This document shows positions 24,076 to 35,229 of a DNA stretch of 64,000 bases, one piece after another (positions within the stretch are counted from its first letter, which is position 1; the number at the start of each line of letters is the position of its first letter). The position numbers and the translations under genes are program-made. Under the pieces are notes generated by a model that saw only the letters and a program-made list of their open reading frames with translations, made no database searches and had not been told where the DNA came from. This stretch comes from Rostratula benghalensis. Lineage: Eukaryota > Chordata > Aves > Charadriiformes > Rostratulidae. The stretch spans positions 3,340,905-3,404,904 of the forward strand of contig VXAI01000088.1 in assembly GCA_013399305.1 (NCBI GenBank). Reading direction: 5' to 3'.

Positions 24076-27000
24076 GTGGTTTACTTTGGAGTTTATATTA
24101 TGGCTCTCTAACTTTCCCATTTCCACCACAGAAAAATTTTCTACGCAAAAAAAAAATGTGGAAAAAAAGTGTAGGGAAAAAAAAGCACCAAAGTGAAACA
24201 ACAAAAACAAATGCAAAAGACAAATATGGAAAACCCAAGAATTGATTGTGCCTAAGAATGTGAGTTGCAAAACTAAAATTAGAGGGCCCATCTAGCTGTG
24301 AATAGCAAGCAGGTAAAAAAAAGTTGACTTACAGATAATTTTCCAAGGCATTTTGAATGAATTACTGAAGAATAACAGAAGCAGTAAGAGCTATAGTTAA
24401 TCCATTGCATTCAATCAACAGTGACCCAATCTAGACACGATGCAATAGTCAATACATGATCACCCCAGTAAAGCAGAGACATGAAAAATTAATGAATTCT
24501 CAAACTTCACTAATAAGGGAAGTGGGCACATCTCATTTTCAGACTAGGCAGGAAAAGAAAAGATACATACACATCTTTGAGATGTCTACATATTTATTAG
24601 GGTGAAAAAATACTCCATAATTTCCATTCTTCAAACAGCACAAGCAAGTTGTCCCATCCACATCATTGAAACCTAAATAATAATTAAATTTATATCTAAG
24701 ACATAGTGCCAGACAAACTGTAGCTTCATGAAGTACCAGCCTAGAAATTCAAAACATCCATTTAACTTCTGTAATCTTTTTCAATAAGCAAGATGTGCTC
24801 ATTATTCTCACACTCCCCTTGGGTGAGATGCTGGCAAATATTCAGTGATAGTTTTGGGACAACTTGAGCCAGAAGGCACACTTGAAATCTTAACACTTTC
24901 TGTGCTGCAGATGCACAAGGTACAGTTCCAAGCACCATTTCTAAGAAACAGCCTGACAGAAAGTAAAGCTAAGCTACCAATTTACAAAACAGAAGCACTG
25001 AAAAATAAAGTTTTGCTCTAAAAAACAGTTTAAGAAGCAGAGGTCTGAATCCATTGATGCTGGAGAAATTACAGCTGGTACCAAGAGACATCTTTGGTTG
25101 TTCTCCTTTTCCTTCCTCTCAAAATTGTGCTTTAAACAGTTGACACTTCTCCTCAAAAACATTAACCACATCTCTAGACAGATGGTGTGATTCCTACTGC
25201 TACTGATACTATTAATGAAGACTGCTGGCTCCTTTCCCTAAGGAATTCTAATTGGTGAAAAAAATATTAGTCCTATCATCTAATGGAGACTTCTTCCTTT
25301 GAAATGTGGCAGCTTCTTTGACATATGTCTACTCCTTAGGAATATTTCCAAGCACAGTAGTAACAAAATGCATTTTCTACTTTCCAAATGCTATTTCAGT
25401 GTTACGTGCAATTGTACTTTATCCATGAACTAGCACTGCAGTTTTAATAGCAGAACCCAAAAGATGATACTAGCAATACATAGCTTAAATATACAGAAAA
25501 ATTCTATGAGGTGATTCCCTCCCAATTTTTTTTCACTTTACCAGTTCTTGTAATTTTGTCATATTTTTCACAGTTTTGCTTAAAGAAACAACTGCCTGTG
25601 TCAGAAAATGGCATAAGATTCTCAGCTTTCACTAGAAAGTAGACTTTTGGGCTTCATGGTTGCAAAGAAATACTCAGTAACAGCCCATGTGCCAGAAAGA
25701 CTCAGACATCAAAGGACAGAGAAATAGAACACCACAATTCTTTTCCATAAATCCCTTTTTTTTTAACCCAGTTGTGTGAGTCTGTGAGCACGAGTAATGA
25801 TATGTGAATGTGCTGGTCCGGGAAAAAAAAAATAAATTATTTGTTGTTTTGGTTTGGTTTTTGTTTTTTATGGTAGACTTATGGCTGGAAATAAGTACAT
25901 TCAGTAGTTCATCTGAAAAGATTAGACAGTGACTATAATGTATAATAAGCTTTTGAAAGAGACAAAGGCTCGATGGGAACCTGGACCTACTTGTAAGAAG
26001 ACAGAAGGAAAGGAAACAGCAAAGTTTGGGATCAGCAAGAAGGGGCAAAGCACCACGTGATGTGGTACCATTTTTCCCCATGAACAAGGATCCATTGAGC
26101 CAAAATGAGTCCCACACATCTCCGCTGAGTTGGGGGTGCTCCAGGAGGGTTCGTTGCCCAGGGGCACCCTTCACACTGTTGGCAATTTTACCACAGGAAG
26201 AGGAGGTTTTCTATAGGAATAAGAGCCAAGACCCAAAAGGGGGAATGGAGAACACCTGCAGATGAAGGAGAAGTTCATCAACCTCAAATTTGGCCCTGAA
26301 AGCAAGAAGCAAGCAAAAAATAGAGCCTTTATGTGTAAATTCCCAAGCAAATTTAACTAGTTGTGGCACTTTGTACCTGGCTGCAATCAGCAATGAGATA
26401 ATGGTTAAGATCCTGCTAATAATTCCAGTGACACCTTCATTTCACAGGCACTTTATACCAACTCAACATTTTGGTTTGACAGCCCCATTAAAATTCATTT
26501 TTATTTATTGCTCTGTAGTATACAACCAGGATTTTAAACAACTACAAAAGAAAAGGTATCTTCTGTGACCACCACAGTGTTCTCTGGGTTCACACAGCAA
26601 GAAGCATTTTTCATTGTGGAGAAGCTGTGAATTGTGGTTGAAAATACACTTTTAATTTAAAACTGGCACTTCTGAGCCTTTTGTGTTATCAGCTACCATT
26701 TAGCTGACAATTTGCACAATTTGTGACTGTAGCAGTATGAGAGACCAATATCAGAAATTAAAAAAAAATCCTCTTTCATTCTGCTTAACCTCTTCATGGC
26801 TCCTCCTCGTTATAATTCCACTGTATTGCTGGCACCGCAGTCAAGCAGGGGGATGCCATGAGCAAACCCAGCACTAAAATTATCCCAGAAGTGGGGAATC
26901 TACTCTCTTGCCTGTTTCCTTCACGGCCACTGGGAAATCCAGGGAGTGTTCTGCCAAGAGCCCTGGTACAATCTCTTTTTTTGCTAAATTCTTGAGCACC

Positions 27001-27463
27001 AAAGCCCAGAGTGACTGAAGGACATCTATCCCACCAGGACAAGTCCATAAGAACCAAAACACCTATAGGATGCAAATCATTTATAGCCTGATGTGTTGTA
27101 TCATGTGGTAGAGATAAGAATGCCCTGGATTCCACAGGAAAACAATGAAAAAGGGTTCAGGGAAACAATTATTCCATAATAGGTGGGCACAAACAATGCA
27201 ATGCAATCTCAAGGGGCAGCTACTCTTTCCAGAACATCTAAGAATGGTTTTATTTGGTAGAGGTGGATTTATGGTTCCTCTGGAGATGGACAGAGGGGAA
27301 AGACTACAGACTGGATTCTCCCAGGTTGCCACCAAAGTTTCCAACATGCTAGGAAAAGTGAGTTTCCTTAGCTGCACAGCTCCAGATTCACATTAGTACC
27401 TGCCTAGAATTCACTTAAGGTATCAGTAGCGTTGCGAGTATGGGTTTTAAAGGCCTTTGGTTT
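24076..27463. other. Unique AT-rich non-coding stretch
   Basis: No gene or repeat recognised. A 166-codon minus-strand frame at 25674-26174 has runs of Asn/Lys/Thr and Phe produced by homopolymers and no motif. Overlapping frames at 26794-27396 are likewise unassigned. Confidence 0.5.
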
Positions 27464-27489
27464 AATGTTTAAATAAATATTTAAACATT
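27464..27489. repeat. 26-bp perfect palindrome (12-bp arms, 2-bp centre)
   Basis: AATGTTTAAATA (27464-27475) is followed by AA and then the exact reverse complement of the first arm (27478-27489). It could extrude as a hairpin or serve as a dimeric protein site. Function is unknown; it lies about 130 bp before the MIR-like relic. Confidence 0.9.
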
Positions 27490-27621
27490 CATGTCCTCCC
27501 TTCAGCTGACAGACCCATCGTGGATGGCAGTGGTAACAGATTTATATCCTCTCTGAGACTGTGCTCTCCAACTGCTGCATGAGGATAATACTCCACCGTG
27601 CTTCGGTGATATATTTCATTT

Positions 27622-27775
27622 TGAGATCTCAAAGCACTTTTCATGCACACAGTAATTAACTAAGCTTCGCAACACAGTTCTGTACTATTATGCCCATTTA
27701 ATGGGTGTTAAAAATTAAGTATGGTGATGTTAAGTCCTATTGTCAAACAGAACGAGCAGGGTTGCAGCTCGCTAT
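27622..27775 (+). mobile_element. MIR-like SINE / L2-type tail relic
   Basis: The order of blocks matches the MIR/L2-type 3' region: GAGATCTCAAAGCAC, then a CTAAGCTTCGCAACAC segment (equivalent to the consensus taag-cctcacaac), then ACTATTATGCCCATTT, then GATGTTAAGTCCTATTGTC near the core end. It is heavily diverged, as expected for a pre-avian insertion. The family name is provisional. Confidence 0.5.
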
Positions 27776-28807
27776 GGGCATGGTCACACCTGCAGGGACA
27801 CTTATTCCAGGTGTCATCATCTCCAACATTGTCTAATCTCTGGTGTGACATGACATCAGAGTAATTGCTAGAATTTCTGTCTCTGCTGTCTGTCCTGTTG
27901 GGGTGGCTGGAAAGCTTTTGTATAGCAAAGCCAGCTGAGATTTAGCTCTCTCAGAGAGCCAGTAAAGGCTCTATCTGTGCACTTCATGGCACAGCGAGCC
28001 CAGCTTGCTGGAGGCCACTTACTTTCCTGAGCATCTCAGCATACCACAGCGGTGGCTATTCTGCCAGCAGCATTTTTCTTCCTTTACCCCATCTCTACCT
28101 TGTTCTAGAAGTTTTCTACAAACACTCCGGCCTGAAGCATATAAGTTGATGCCGCTAATGACATCCAACAAAAGCTTTGTTGTTTCTGGCTTGGACACAC
28201 AGTGGGTGGGCAGGAACCTTGTGAAGCCAAATGTTCTTCAGCTGAACAGGCATAGCAGGAAACACCAAGGATCTGCCATGGAAAATGACCAGAAACATTG
28301 ATAGCAAGTTTATGGCACATACAGAAAAAAAAAAAAAAGCAGAACACACCTAGTAGTCCAGGGCACTACAAAACATTGAATTGTCAATTTCCCTGAATAA
28401 GGTCATGGAAGAAAGCATAGCTAGTCTGGACAGAGAGATGAGGAGACACACCTGAAGATGTTGCTGAGATCTCAATGACATCTGCTAGGACTGCAAGGAA
28501 GGAAGTCTGAGGACCAAGAGATGGTAGAGGAGAAATGATTGACTTTGTTCATTAAAAAAACCCAAAGGATGATGGGTTTCAGGGCTTGCTGCAATCAGTA
28601 CCCTTTCAGCCTAAATGAATTGCTCATTGCAGTAATAAATTCAGGAGCTACTGCTTTCAGTCTGCCCTTTTCACAGTCAAGAGACACAGAGATGGCACAA
28701 GCCCAAGGCAAAACCTGAAATATAACCTTTTGTATATTAATGCGTATCGCAGTGTAACAAGCCTGGATTTCTCTAATCATTCCTTCCTTTCCTTCTCCCT
28801 ATTCTAG
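27776..28807. other. Unique non-coding stretch
   Basis: No gene or repeat recognised. A14 run at about 28325-28338. The frame 28005-28301 is unassigned. Confidence 0.5.
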
Positions 28808-28873
28808 ATATTGCCAGAATACCCTCCCTGGTATGTCAGATCCTTTGTTAGCTGCAGAAAATATGCATTCTTG
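28808..28873 (+). other. Exon-like segment (candidate only)
   Basis: A 66-base segment sits between a long polypyrimidine tract ending in CCCTATTCTAG and a donor-like TTG|GTGAGA. The phase-0 frame is open across all 22 codons, reading ILPEYPPWYVRSFVSCRKYA and two more residues. Length, phase and both splice signals fit an internal exon. I recognise no protein and see no partner exon, so it may be chance. Confidence 0.2.
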
Positions 28874-30634
28874 GTGAGAAAGGGTCCTGACAGGATTATG
28901 AAATTGGACTACGGAGGTTCTGAGGTGTGACCTCTTTTCCCACCAATACCCTCTAGACTTTCCTGACATCCTGAAATATTTTTTGAAACCTTCTTAAAAG
29001 GCATTACAAAGCTTATTAAAAGTACAAAAGAAGATGAACTGCAACAGGATATTCAGGGGAAAAAAAGTAATATATATATTAAATTTTCAACTGGACTGCT
29101 TTTCCCGATGTAGACATGTTGCATCCTTGCCTTTTCACCACTTTCATTATCAATAATTCTTTTCTGTGGTGCACACTCTGAAAGAGCTTGGCTTGACTTT
29201 TTTTATATTAATATAAGTAGAGGAAAAAAAAAAAAAAAAAAAGAAAAATCCAGAAGCTGTATAACAGTCTTTTTCTTCTCTTCATAAATTATTTAATTTC
29301 TGAAAGCAAAAAACCCATGTAGCAATCAAACAAGAACTCAGCAATCTATTAAATACCATTAGTCTTTCATCTTCCAGACCAGTCTTGAATCGTGGCATCT
29401 GAGAGAGTGAAGATAGAAACAACCAGGTCCTCTTGCTGCCTAGCACAGTTATTCCCCAGATGGCACCTTGTCATACTTTTTTCCAGTCTAACATTGATTG
29501 TATAATGTGAAGGGGCTTTCACCACTTCAGAAAAACATCTCCTCTAGGAATTTTTCTCATTCTCCCTCCTAAATAAGTTTCAGTGGTTCTCTTACATCAT
29601 TTCTGATTTTGTTTTCTCATACAGTCCTCCCTGATAGCCATCATTGTTTCTCATCACAGCTGCTTCTTTGATAAAAGTTGGATAAAAATTGACTGCCATC
29701 ATGATTCTTGCTTGTTTACTTCCTTCATTTAAAAAATGAGTGGTAATGAGCTAATTCTCCAAGTCTGGTAATGAAAAAATGAAAATGTTGAAATTAAAAA
29801 GGAAAACAATGCTGTTATGTTCTATTAGTAGGTTACATTCTGGCATCTGTGTTAGCCTTTATTTTCATTAATGTTATATGAAAATTCCTTGAAGTGATTC
29901 CAAGGTAATATCTCATTAGGGCAACCAAATTCTAAAATTCTATTACATTAATGTAACACGTTAGAAAATGTCTAACACCATAGGCAGTTGCTAGTATTTT
30001 GCAATAGGTCATGTAGATAAAGTCTATATTGTTTTCACGTACTTCACTGAACTACTTTTACTCCTTTTTTACAAAGGGACTGGAAGGTGACAGAGACAAG
30101 AATGCAGAAGTTGACAAATGCCTGGTATGCCCCTGAGTGCCCCTTCTTGTGTATTTTATTAATGCCAATGGCATTCCCTGGTCAAAATCCCACAAAATTC
30201 AGTGGCAGCTGTTCCGCAGGGTTTATGTTTTTTTTTTTTCTTAAGTTCAGGACAATGAATCAGGCCCTTAATTATCTGCACTTTTCTTAGGAAAAGATGG
30301 CTGTCAAAAATATAGATATAGCATACTACTTTTTTTTTTTGGCTTTTTAGACAATGATCCCATTTCTGCCAGAGAATATCAGCAAGAGTTGCCCAAAATT
30401 TCAGATAAACGGTATCTATGCATGCTTGAGGCATGTAATGAAGGTTACTCTTACTTGTGTGCCTACATTTGATGGCCAGAACTTTCCTGGCCACTGATCA
30501 GAAGCTTTAATCTTTTCCCTTTCTTCTGCTCTAAAACCTTACCCCAAACACTTCAGATAATGTAGGTTTTGTAACTTAGAGAAGATTTTACTCAGTCTGC
30601 ATCTCTGAAGGACCATGCTTCTATCTGTCCACAG
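28874..30634. other. Unique AT-rich non-coding stretch
   Basis: No gene or clear repeat recognised. A 20-base A run with flanking A-rich sequence lies at about 29223-29248, and short T runs near 30227-30239 and 30331-30340. Confidence 0.5.
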
Positions 30635-30735
30635 CTCTCAGGGACATCTTCAGCTGCTTCCTGAAGGAAAAAGCTCCTGATCTAGCTGATGAAAGCAACC
30701 TCCGCAAAAGCAAATTCAACTTAAGAAAGAGCAAG
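30635..30735 (+). other. Exon-like segment (candidate only)
   Basis: A 101-base segment lies between TCTGTCCACAG and a GTATTT donor-like site. One frame is open through all 33 complete codons, with a Lys/Ser/Arg-rich end (SNLRKSKFNLRKSK). The same frame is open back to about 30575 and closes just after the donor, so the stop-to-stop length alone is not remarkable. No family recognised. Confidence 0.15.
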
Positions 30736-32973
30736 GTATTTTGATCCTCACTAGGCTTGAATTCTTGAAGTGTTCCCAGGCTTTAATTGTCATCATGCAA
30801 TGGGAAGTTCTCCTGAAGAAGAAAAAGCCATATGTGAATGTTTCTAGTAATGCTTTCCATCACATTCAGGCTCCTGGAGATGTGAGGATAGGAGCTGAGT
30901 CCTTACAAACCAAGTGACAGTCTGATGGTGTAGGATGGGGCTACACATTCCCACATCACCTGATTTTCTGATGGCACTAGAGTCAGTGGAAGACCACAGG
31001 CTTGAGGGTGAGCAGATTTACTCTGGTTCCTTGAAATTAGAAAATCTTCATTTTAAAGAAGGAATGGAGAAATGTCTCAAAAGTCTGACAGTAGTACTGC
31101 ATTATGTGACCAAGAAACATCCTTTACTTCTGGGAGATGTTTTGACTCCCTGCCAAGCGATGCTTTTTAATTCATTTTTAAGGGATGAACATTAGGTTAA
31201 CCATGGTGAAATAGTGCACCAAAAGAAGTGCATTAAATGCCTTTATATCCCCAAAAGTTAGCGTAACTTAGGTATTTATCTGCCATTGTATTTTAAAATG
31301 TCTTTCTTTTTGCACTTTTTTCCCCCATTCAAAAACATTTTAACAATGCAATGCTAGGTAAGAAACTGCTGCATTGAATAATGCAATTTGTGTATTTAAT
31401 ATTGCGGTTTTAAAAGACACATAAAGCAGGACCCATTCCTATCAATCAATTCCTGTTCCCTTTCTTCCAGGCTCCATCTTCCCTAAGAACATTGGCAAAA
31501 ACATTTGTACACACAAATCTTGAAATATTAAAGACAAAACATCACATTTCAGGATGCTTGAAATAATTTATTTTTTTTAAGTGTTACTTATTCCTTTTAT
31601 TGTCGCAGTCTCTCTCCTTCTTTCTCTCTTTTTTACATTTAGTTTAAAATCCTGGAAGATTTTTTGAAAATATTATGTTCAAACTGCCAATGCTAAGTTC
31701 TAATGTTTATCTTAATGTAATTTCTCATGCTCTGAAAAAATCTTTTTGTTCAAGGATGACATTATCTATGGTTTACAAAGTGATTATGATGATTGCTTGG
31801 AGGGCTTGGCTTAGGTAATCTAGCCTTGACACACATTACTTTTATGGAAAAATAAATTCATCTTAATTGGCTCTTAATGTCATCTGAAAAAGGGAACTAT
31901 ATAAAATTAGCTGCCAGACAGAGAAATAATCTTACTTGAAATACTATATATTTCATAAAGACATGAACTGTCTAACCTGACTTTTGGATGGTGCAAGTAT
32001 TTTAACACATCCTACTACCATCTGAAATGTATTTCAGATGGGCTGTAGAAAAACCCAATGAATTCTTCTCATGCATTCAGTACCTAATATTCTCAAAATG
32101 TTTGTAGAAAACAAGCTGTGTTGTGCCACTGACTTTTGTGGAGCACTTTGGAGAGCTTTAGAGTATTGGTATAGTGAATTAACAGAAAAAACAGCTGTGC
32201 TAATTACAGGCAAGTTTAAAAAGCTGAGGGTTGTGCTTAGGTTTTCAAAATGCTAGTGGACTCAGCTAGTTATCACATGCTGTCATGGTGCGAGCAGCCA
32301 GGTCGTGTTATCAGGAAAGAAAATAATGGAAGGAAAATACTCAGTACCTGAGATAAAGGCCATAGGCAGCAGATGCCAAAACCAGCCCCTTCCCCTCCTG
32401 CATGCCAGCCTGGTGCCAGAGGCAGGAGACTGTATTCAGAAAATTAAGCTGCAGGCATTTGGAGACAGTGTCTCTTTTTGGATTAATTTTTAAGCAGTTT
32501 TTAAAATGTCTCCTGCTTGGAATGAAGGATTTCACAACATGTTTGTGTGATTTTAATCTTACTCGGTTCACTCCATTCAAATTAAGGAATACGAAATTCT
32601 CTTTCTAACAAGAGTGGAGGCAGAAATGTCATCAGCAGCGATGACAGGGACAACTTCTGCCAATTTCCATTCCTGATCCTCCCCTTGCTCTTGGTGGGGC
32701 AAAGCTGAGTGAAGCCAGTGGAGCCATCCCAAAGTAAGAGCTCCTTCAGACCAGAACCCAGTTCCGGTGAACTCACCAAAGTCAAGGATGTACATGGGAA
32801 ACAGAGTGTTTGTCTTGGGGGAGAGGGGAGGGAACCAAAAAACAAACAAAAGAACCAAAAAATCACATTATCAACATCAGGGGGTAGCAACATAATTGAA
32901 CACATTTTTCTATTTCATGATTTATTTTTTTTCCCCCTGGATGCTCAAAATTTACTATGTATTTCTTGTCTTT
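30736..32973. other. Unique AT-rich non-coding stretch
   Basis: No gene or repeat recognised. Open frames at 30935-31195 and on both strands of 32305-32996 are short and unlike known families. Confidence 0.5.
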
Positions 32974-33390
32974 TCAGTTTCCTGAGAGGAAAATAAAATT
33001 TGTCACCAGTGCAACCCATCTACTTAAAATTCCACACCCATGGAAGACAGGGCAGGCACGCTCCACCTTTGTTTTGACACATGGGCTAGGGCGCACACAA
33101 ATCACAAGCTTTAAATTTCCACAATCACATGCTCCATCATCAGCCACACAGATAGCAGAGCAAGCGCGGAATAAAAACTGCTTTGTTCCACACGGGAGTT
33201 CAATAATATCCCTTAACAAATCAGGATTGGTTGTATTGCCTCTTGCACACATCCCACAGTTTTGCTCTGCAGAAGGCATGGGCCATCCATACCATTTTCT
33301 CACCTCTTTGTATCCGCAGAGTTCTGCCTCCCCAGGGGGGAGGATGGAGAAGGAGGGGGCGAGTGGGTGCGGAGAGAAGGCAAAATTCAT
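32974..33390 (-). CDS. Hypothetical cysteine-rich open frame (138 codons), unconfirmed
   Basis: I do not recognise this frame. It starts at a true ATG (33388-33390) with weak start context. The N-terminal 22 residues are Pro/Ser/hydrophobic but are not a clear signal peptide. Residues 25-119 hold twelve cysteines (25, 45, 48, 67, 77, 81, 88, 90, 98, 104, 113, 119) and one possible N-glycosylation site (Asn52), as in disulfide-rich secreted proteins. The last 15 residues are hydrophobic. A donor-like GAG|GTGAGA lies inside it at about 33303, and an acceptor-like TTTTCCTCTCAG near its end, so it could also be parts of spliced exons. The opposite strand is open over almost the same span (32957-33406), a warning that composition may explain both. 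It reads away from the CpG-dense interval at 33480-33990. Coding status is inference. Confidence 0.2.
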   Translation of the reverse strand: MNFAFSPHPLAPSFSILPPGEAELCGYKEVRKWYGWPMPSAEQNCGMCARGNTTNPDLLRDIIELPCGTKQFLFRACSAICVADDGACDCGNLKLVICVRPSPCVKTKVERACPVFHGCGILSRWVALVTNFIFLSGN

Positions 33391-33479
33391 GGGTTATGAA
33401 TATTGACAGAGAAGATATTCTTTGTTTATGGAAGTCTTGTTTACATAAAAGCCCCTCGTGGGTTACCCCCTAAGTCTAG

Positions 33480-33990
33480 AGGTCCTAAACCAGTGTCAGT
33501 GAGCCGTCTGGGTATTTTTTCCCACGTCTTGCGCCGCTATTCCGCCGACAATAGAGACCCATTAACGTTTGGCCCTTCAGGTTAGCCCAGCCCAAACCCC
33601 AGTGGCAGGACGTCTGCCCAATATGTAAAATAACGGAATGAATGGGATTCCTTGGGAACAAATGCTAACAAGACCTGGCCGAGCTAACTGGGACAGCATG
33701 TGGTAATTTTCCAGCCTGCTGACCTTGTAAAAGGGGGCTGGAGCACAAAGCTGAGGCTGTGGGGCAGGTTGGTCTGAATGGCTGCAAACAAGTGCAGAGG
33801 GTCTGATGATGTCATACACACAGTCTGACAGATGGGGCGGGATTTTTTCGTTTGTTTTTGTTTTGGTTTGCTTTGCTTTGTTTTAAACATGAGCTCCGCT
33901 GTGTATTTTTCCAACACGTTGGCGCGTTAGGGGTGCAACGCGGAAAGCCACAGCTGGTATAAAAGCACATCTCAAAAGCGTTGTCGTGCA
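33480..33990 (+). promoter_or_regulatory. CpG-dense islets with GC box and TATA box: candidate promoter
   Basis: Two CpG clusters stand out from the CpG-poor surroundings. By my count about nine CpG fall in 33500-33620 and about ten in 33890-34000. Between them are a GC box GGGGCGGG (33834-33841) and a CRE-like TGATGTCA near 33808. An E-box CAGCTG (33951-33956) is followed at once by TATAAAAG (33958-33965), which predicts initiation near 33990. A (GTTTT)n-like tract lies at about 33848-33887. CpG retention suggests a germline-unmethylated, possibly active element. Alternatives are an enhancer, or an unrecognised repeat with CpG not yet decayed. Confidence 0.35.
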
Positions 33991-34057
33991 TTCGGGTTAA
34001 GAAACAACCTTATTTCTTGGTGAAAAATGGTATTGCTTGTGCAGTGAATGCTCTGGG

Positions 34058-34334
34058 AATGGCGGGAGAAAGTTTCAGTAGAATGATGCATTATCTCGGT
34101 ATTCAGCCCTGGGACTGTGTTTTGGATCTAGCTTCCCCCCTGAATCCTAATACAGGCTTTGAATGGCATAAAGAAGCATTGTTATTGCCTCAGTCTAGTC
34201 ATTACATCAGAGAAACAGACAACCAGAGATATCTAAAGGGGTTACTAATTCAGGTTTGGTGTCTGGAAATAAAACGGGTTAAAACAAGTTCGTTTGAGTA
34301 TTACCAAATCTCTGTGTGTTTGGCGCAACCCTAG
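34058..34334 (+). CDS. Hypothetical short open frame (about 92 codons), unconfirmed
   Basis: I do not recognise this frame. It lies about 90 bp downstream of the TATAAAAG box. The in-frame ATG at 34058 has purine at -3 and G at +4 (GGGAATGG), a good start context. Two upstream ATGs (about 34027 and 34047) open only very short frames, so leaky scanning could reach it. The product is mixed in composition, with Trp, Cys and charged residues spread through it. It has no signal peptide, membrane helix or low-complexity run, and it ends in ISVCLAQP. The frame itself is open from about 33981 without an ATG. It could be a lineage-specific peptide, part of a non-coding RNA, or chance. Confidence 0.2.
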
Positions 34335-34982
34335 ATATGCTTTAGACACTGTAAATCCACTTAAGTGCATACCTCAAGGAGCACATTTGGAAATTTACAT
34401 AAACATGGGTGGGGAAGAGATGATACAACATAATTAGTTGTGAATCACCATCGGTATGGCTCCTTACAACTTTATAGCTGAGTAAACATTAAAAGACAAT
34501 TCCAATTCCGTGCTTGCCGTTGAAATGATAATGCAGGTATAGAACACGCTTCTGAAATTTTTACCACCTCTAAAAGTGGATTAGACTTTTTATACGCCCC
34601 CAGGGAAAGATGCTGCACAGAAATTTTGAACATATTCCAATTGCATCTGTCTCTCTCCCCTTCCAGTGTTATTTATATCACTGGCGGTGAGCTCTTAGAG
34701 GCAGTGCCTGGGGCCCTGTGAAATAATGACAACTGGAAGAAAGTAGACACACATAAGTAAAAAAGAAATACGTGTTGATTATGGGGAAATTTTTTTCTAA
34801 GCCTGAGAAAGTTAGCCAACATTAAGATAAACAGAGACAGTACTTTTAGATGACTAAGCACAGCCTGAATAAAGATACCAGAAGGCCAAGTTTTAATGAC
34901 CGTGTCTTCCTACTTGCTTTCAGCATCATTTTTCAAGCAGAGAAACTGTTGGGAGGGACAATTTTTATCACAGCATGAAATT
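34335..34982. other. Unique non-coding stretch
   Basis: No gene or repeat recognised between the short frame and the MIR-like relic. Moderately AT-rich. Confidence 0.5.
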
Positions 34983-35125
34983 ATCATTATCAGTGATGTG
35001 TATTATGCCGCTGCCTTTTTAGCCCCTATTATATTAAACACTGTACAAACACACAGTAGCAGCCAGTCTCTGACCCAATGAGTTTTCAGTGTAGCAGGCA
35101 AATTCAGTACAGACACTGACAAAAA
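34983..35125 (+). mobile_element. Ancient amniote SINE/LINE tail relic (MIR-like)
   Basis: The block ATATTAAACACTGTACAAAC then ACACAGTAGCAGCCAGTCTC then CTGACCCAATGAGTTTTCAG (about 35031-35091) follows the well-known amniote repeat order: a nt-GTGCTAGGCGCTGTACAAACACA-like part, a GACAGTCCCTGCCC-like part and a GAGCTTACA-like part. It is followed by a diverged ACAGACA-type segment. It is old and truncated. The exact family cannot be settled by eye. Confidence 0.5.
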
Positions 35126-35229
35126 GTCTGTCTATACACCCACTAAATCCCTCAAATCCACAATATGATAGGAAATGCTGTGATTTTTTAGAATGGGCAA
35201 AAGGATGTTGGCCATCTCCTGCATATCCT

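Noticed and set aside
25674..26174. 166-codon minus-strand open frame
   Set aside because: Built partly from homopolymer runs, no motif, and a length expected by chance in this much DNA.
29380..29660. Possible old CR1 3' region in antisense
   Set aside because: Only vague resemblance; no ordered set of CR1 blocks or tail repeats.
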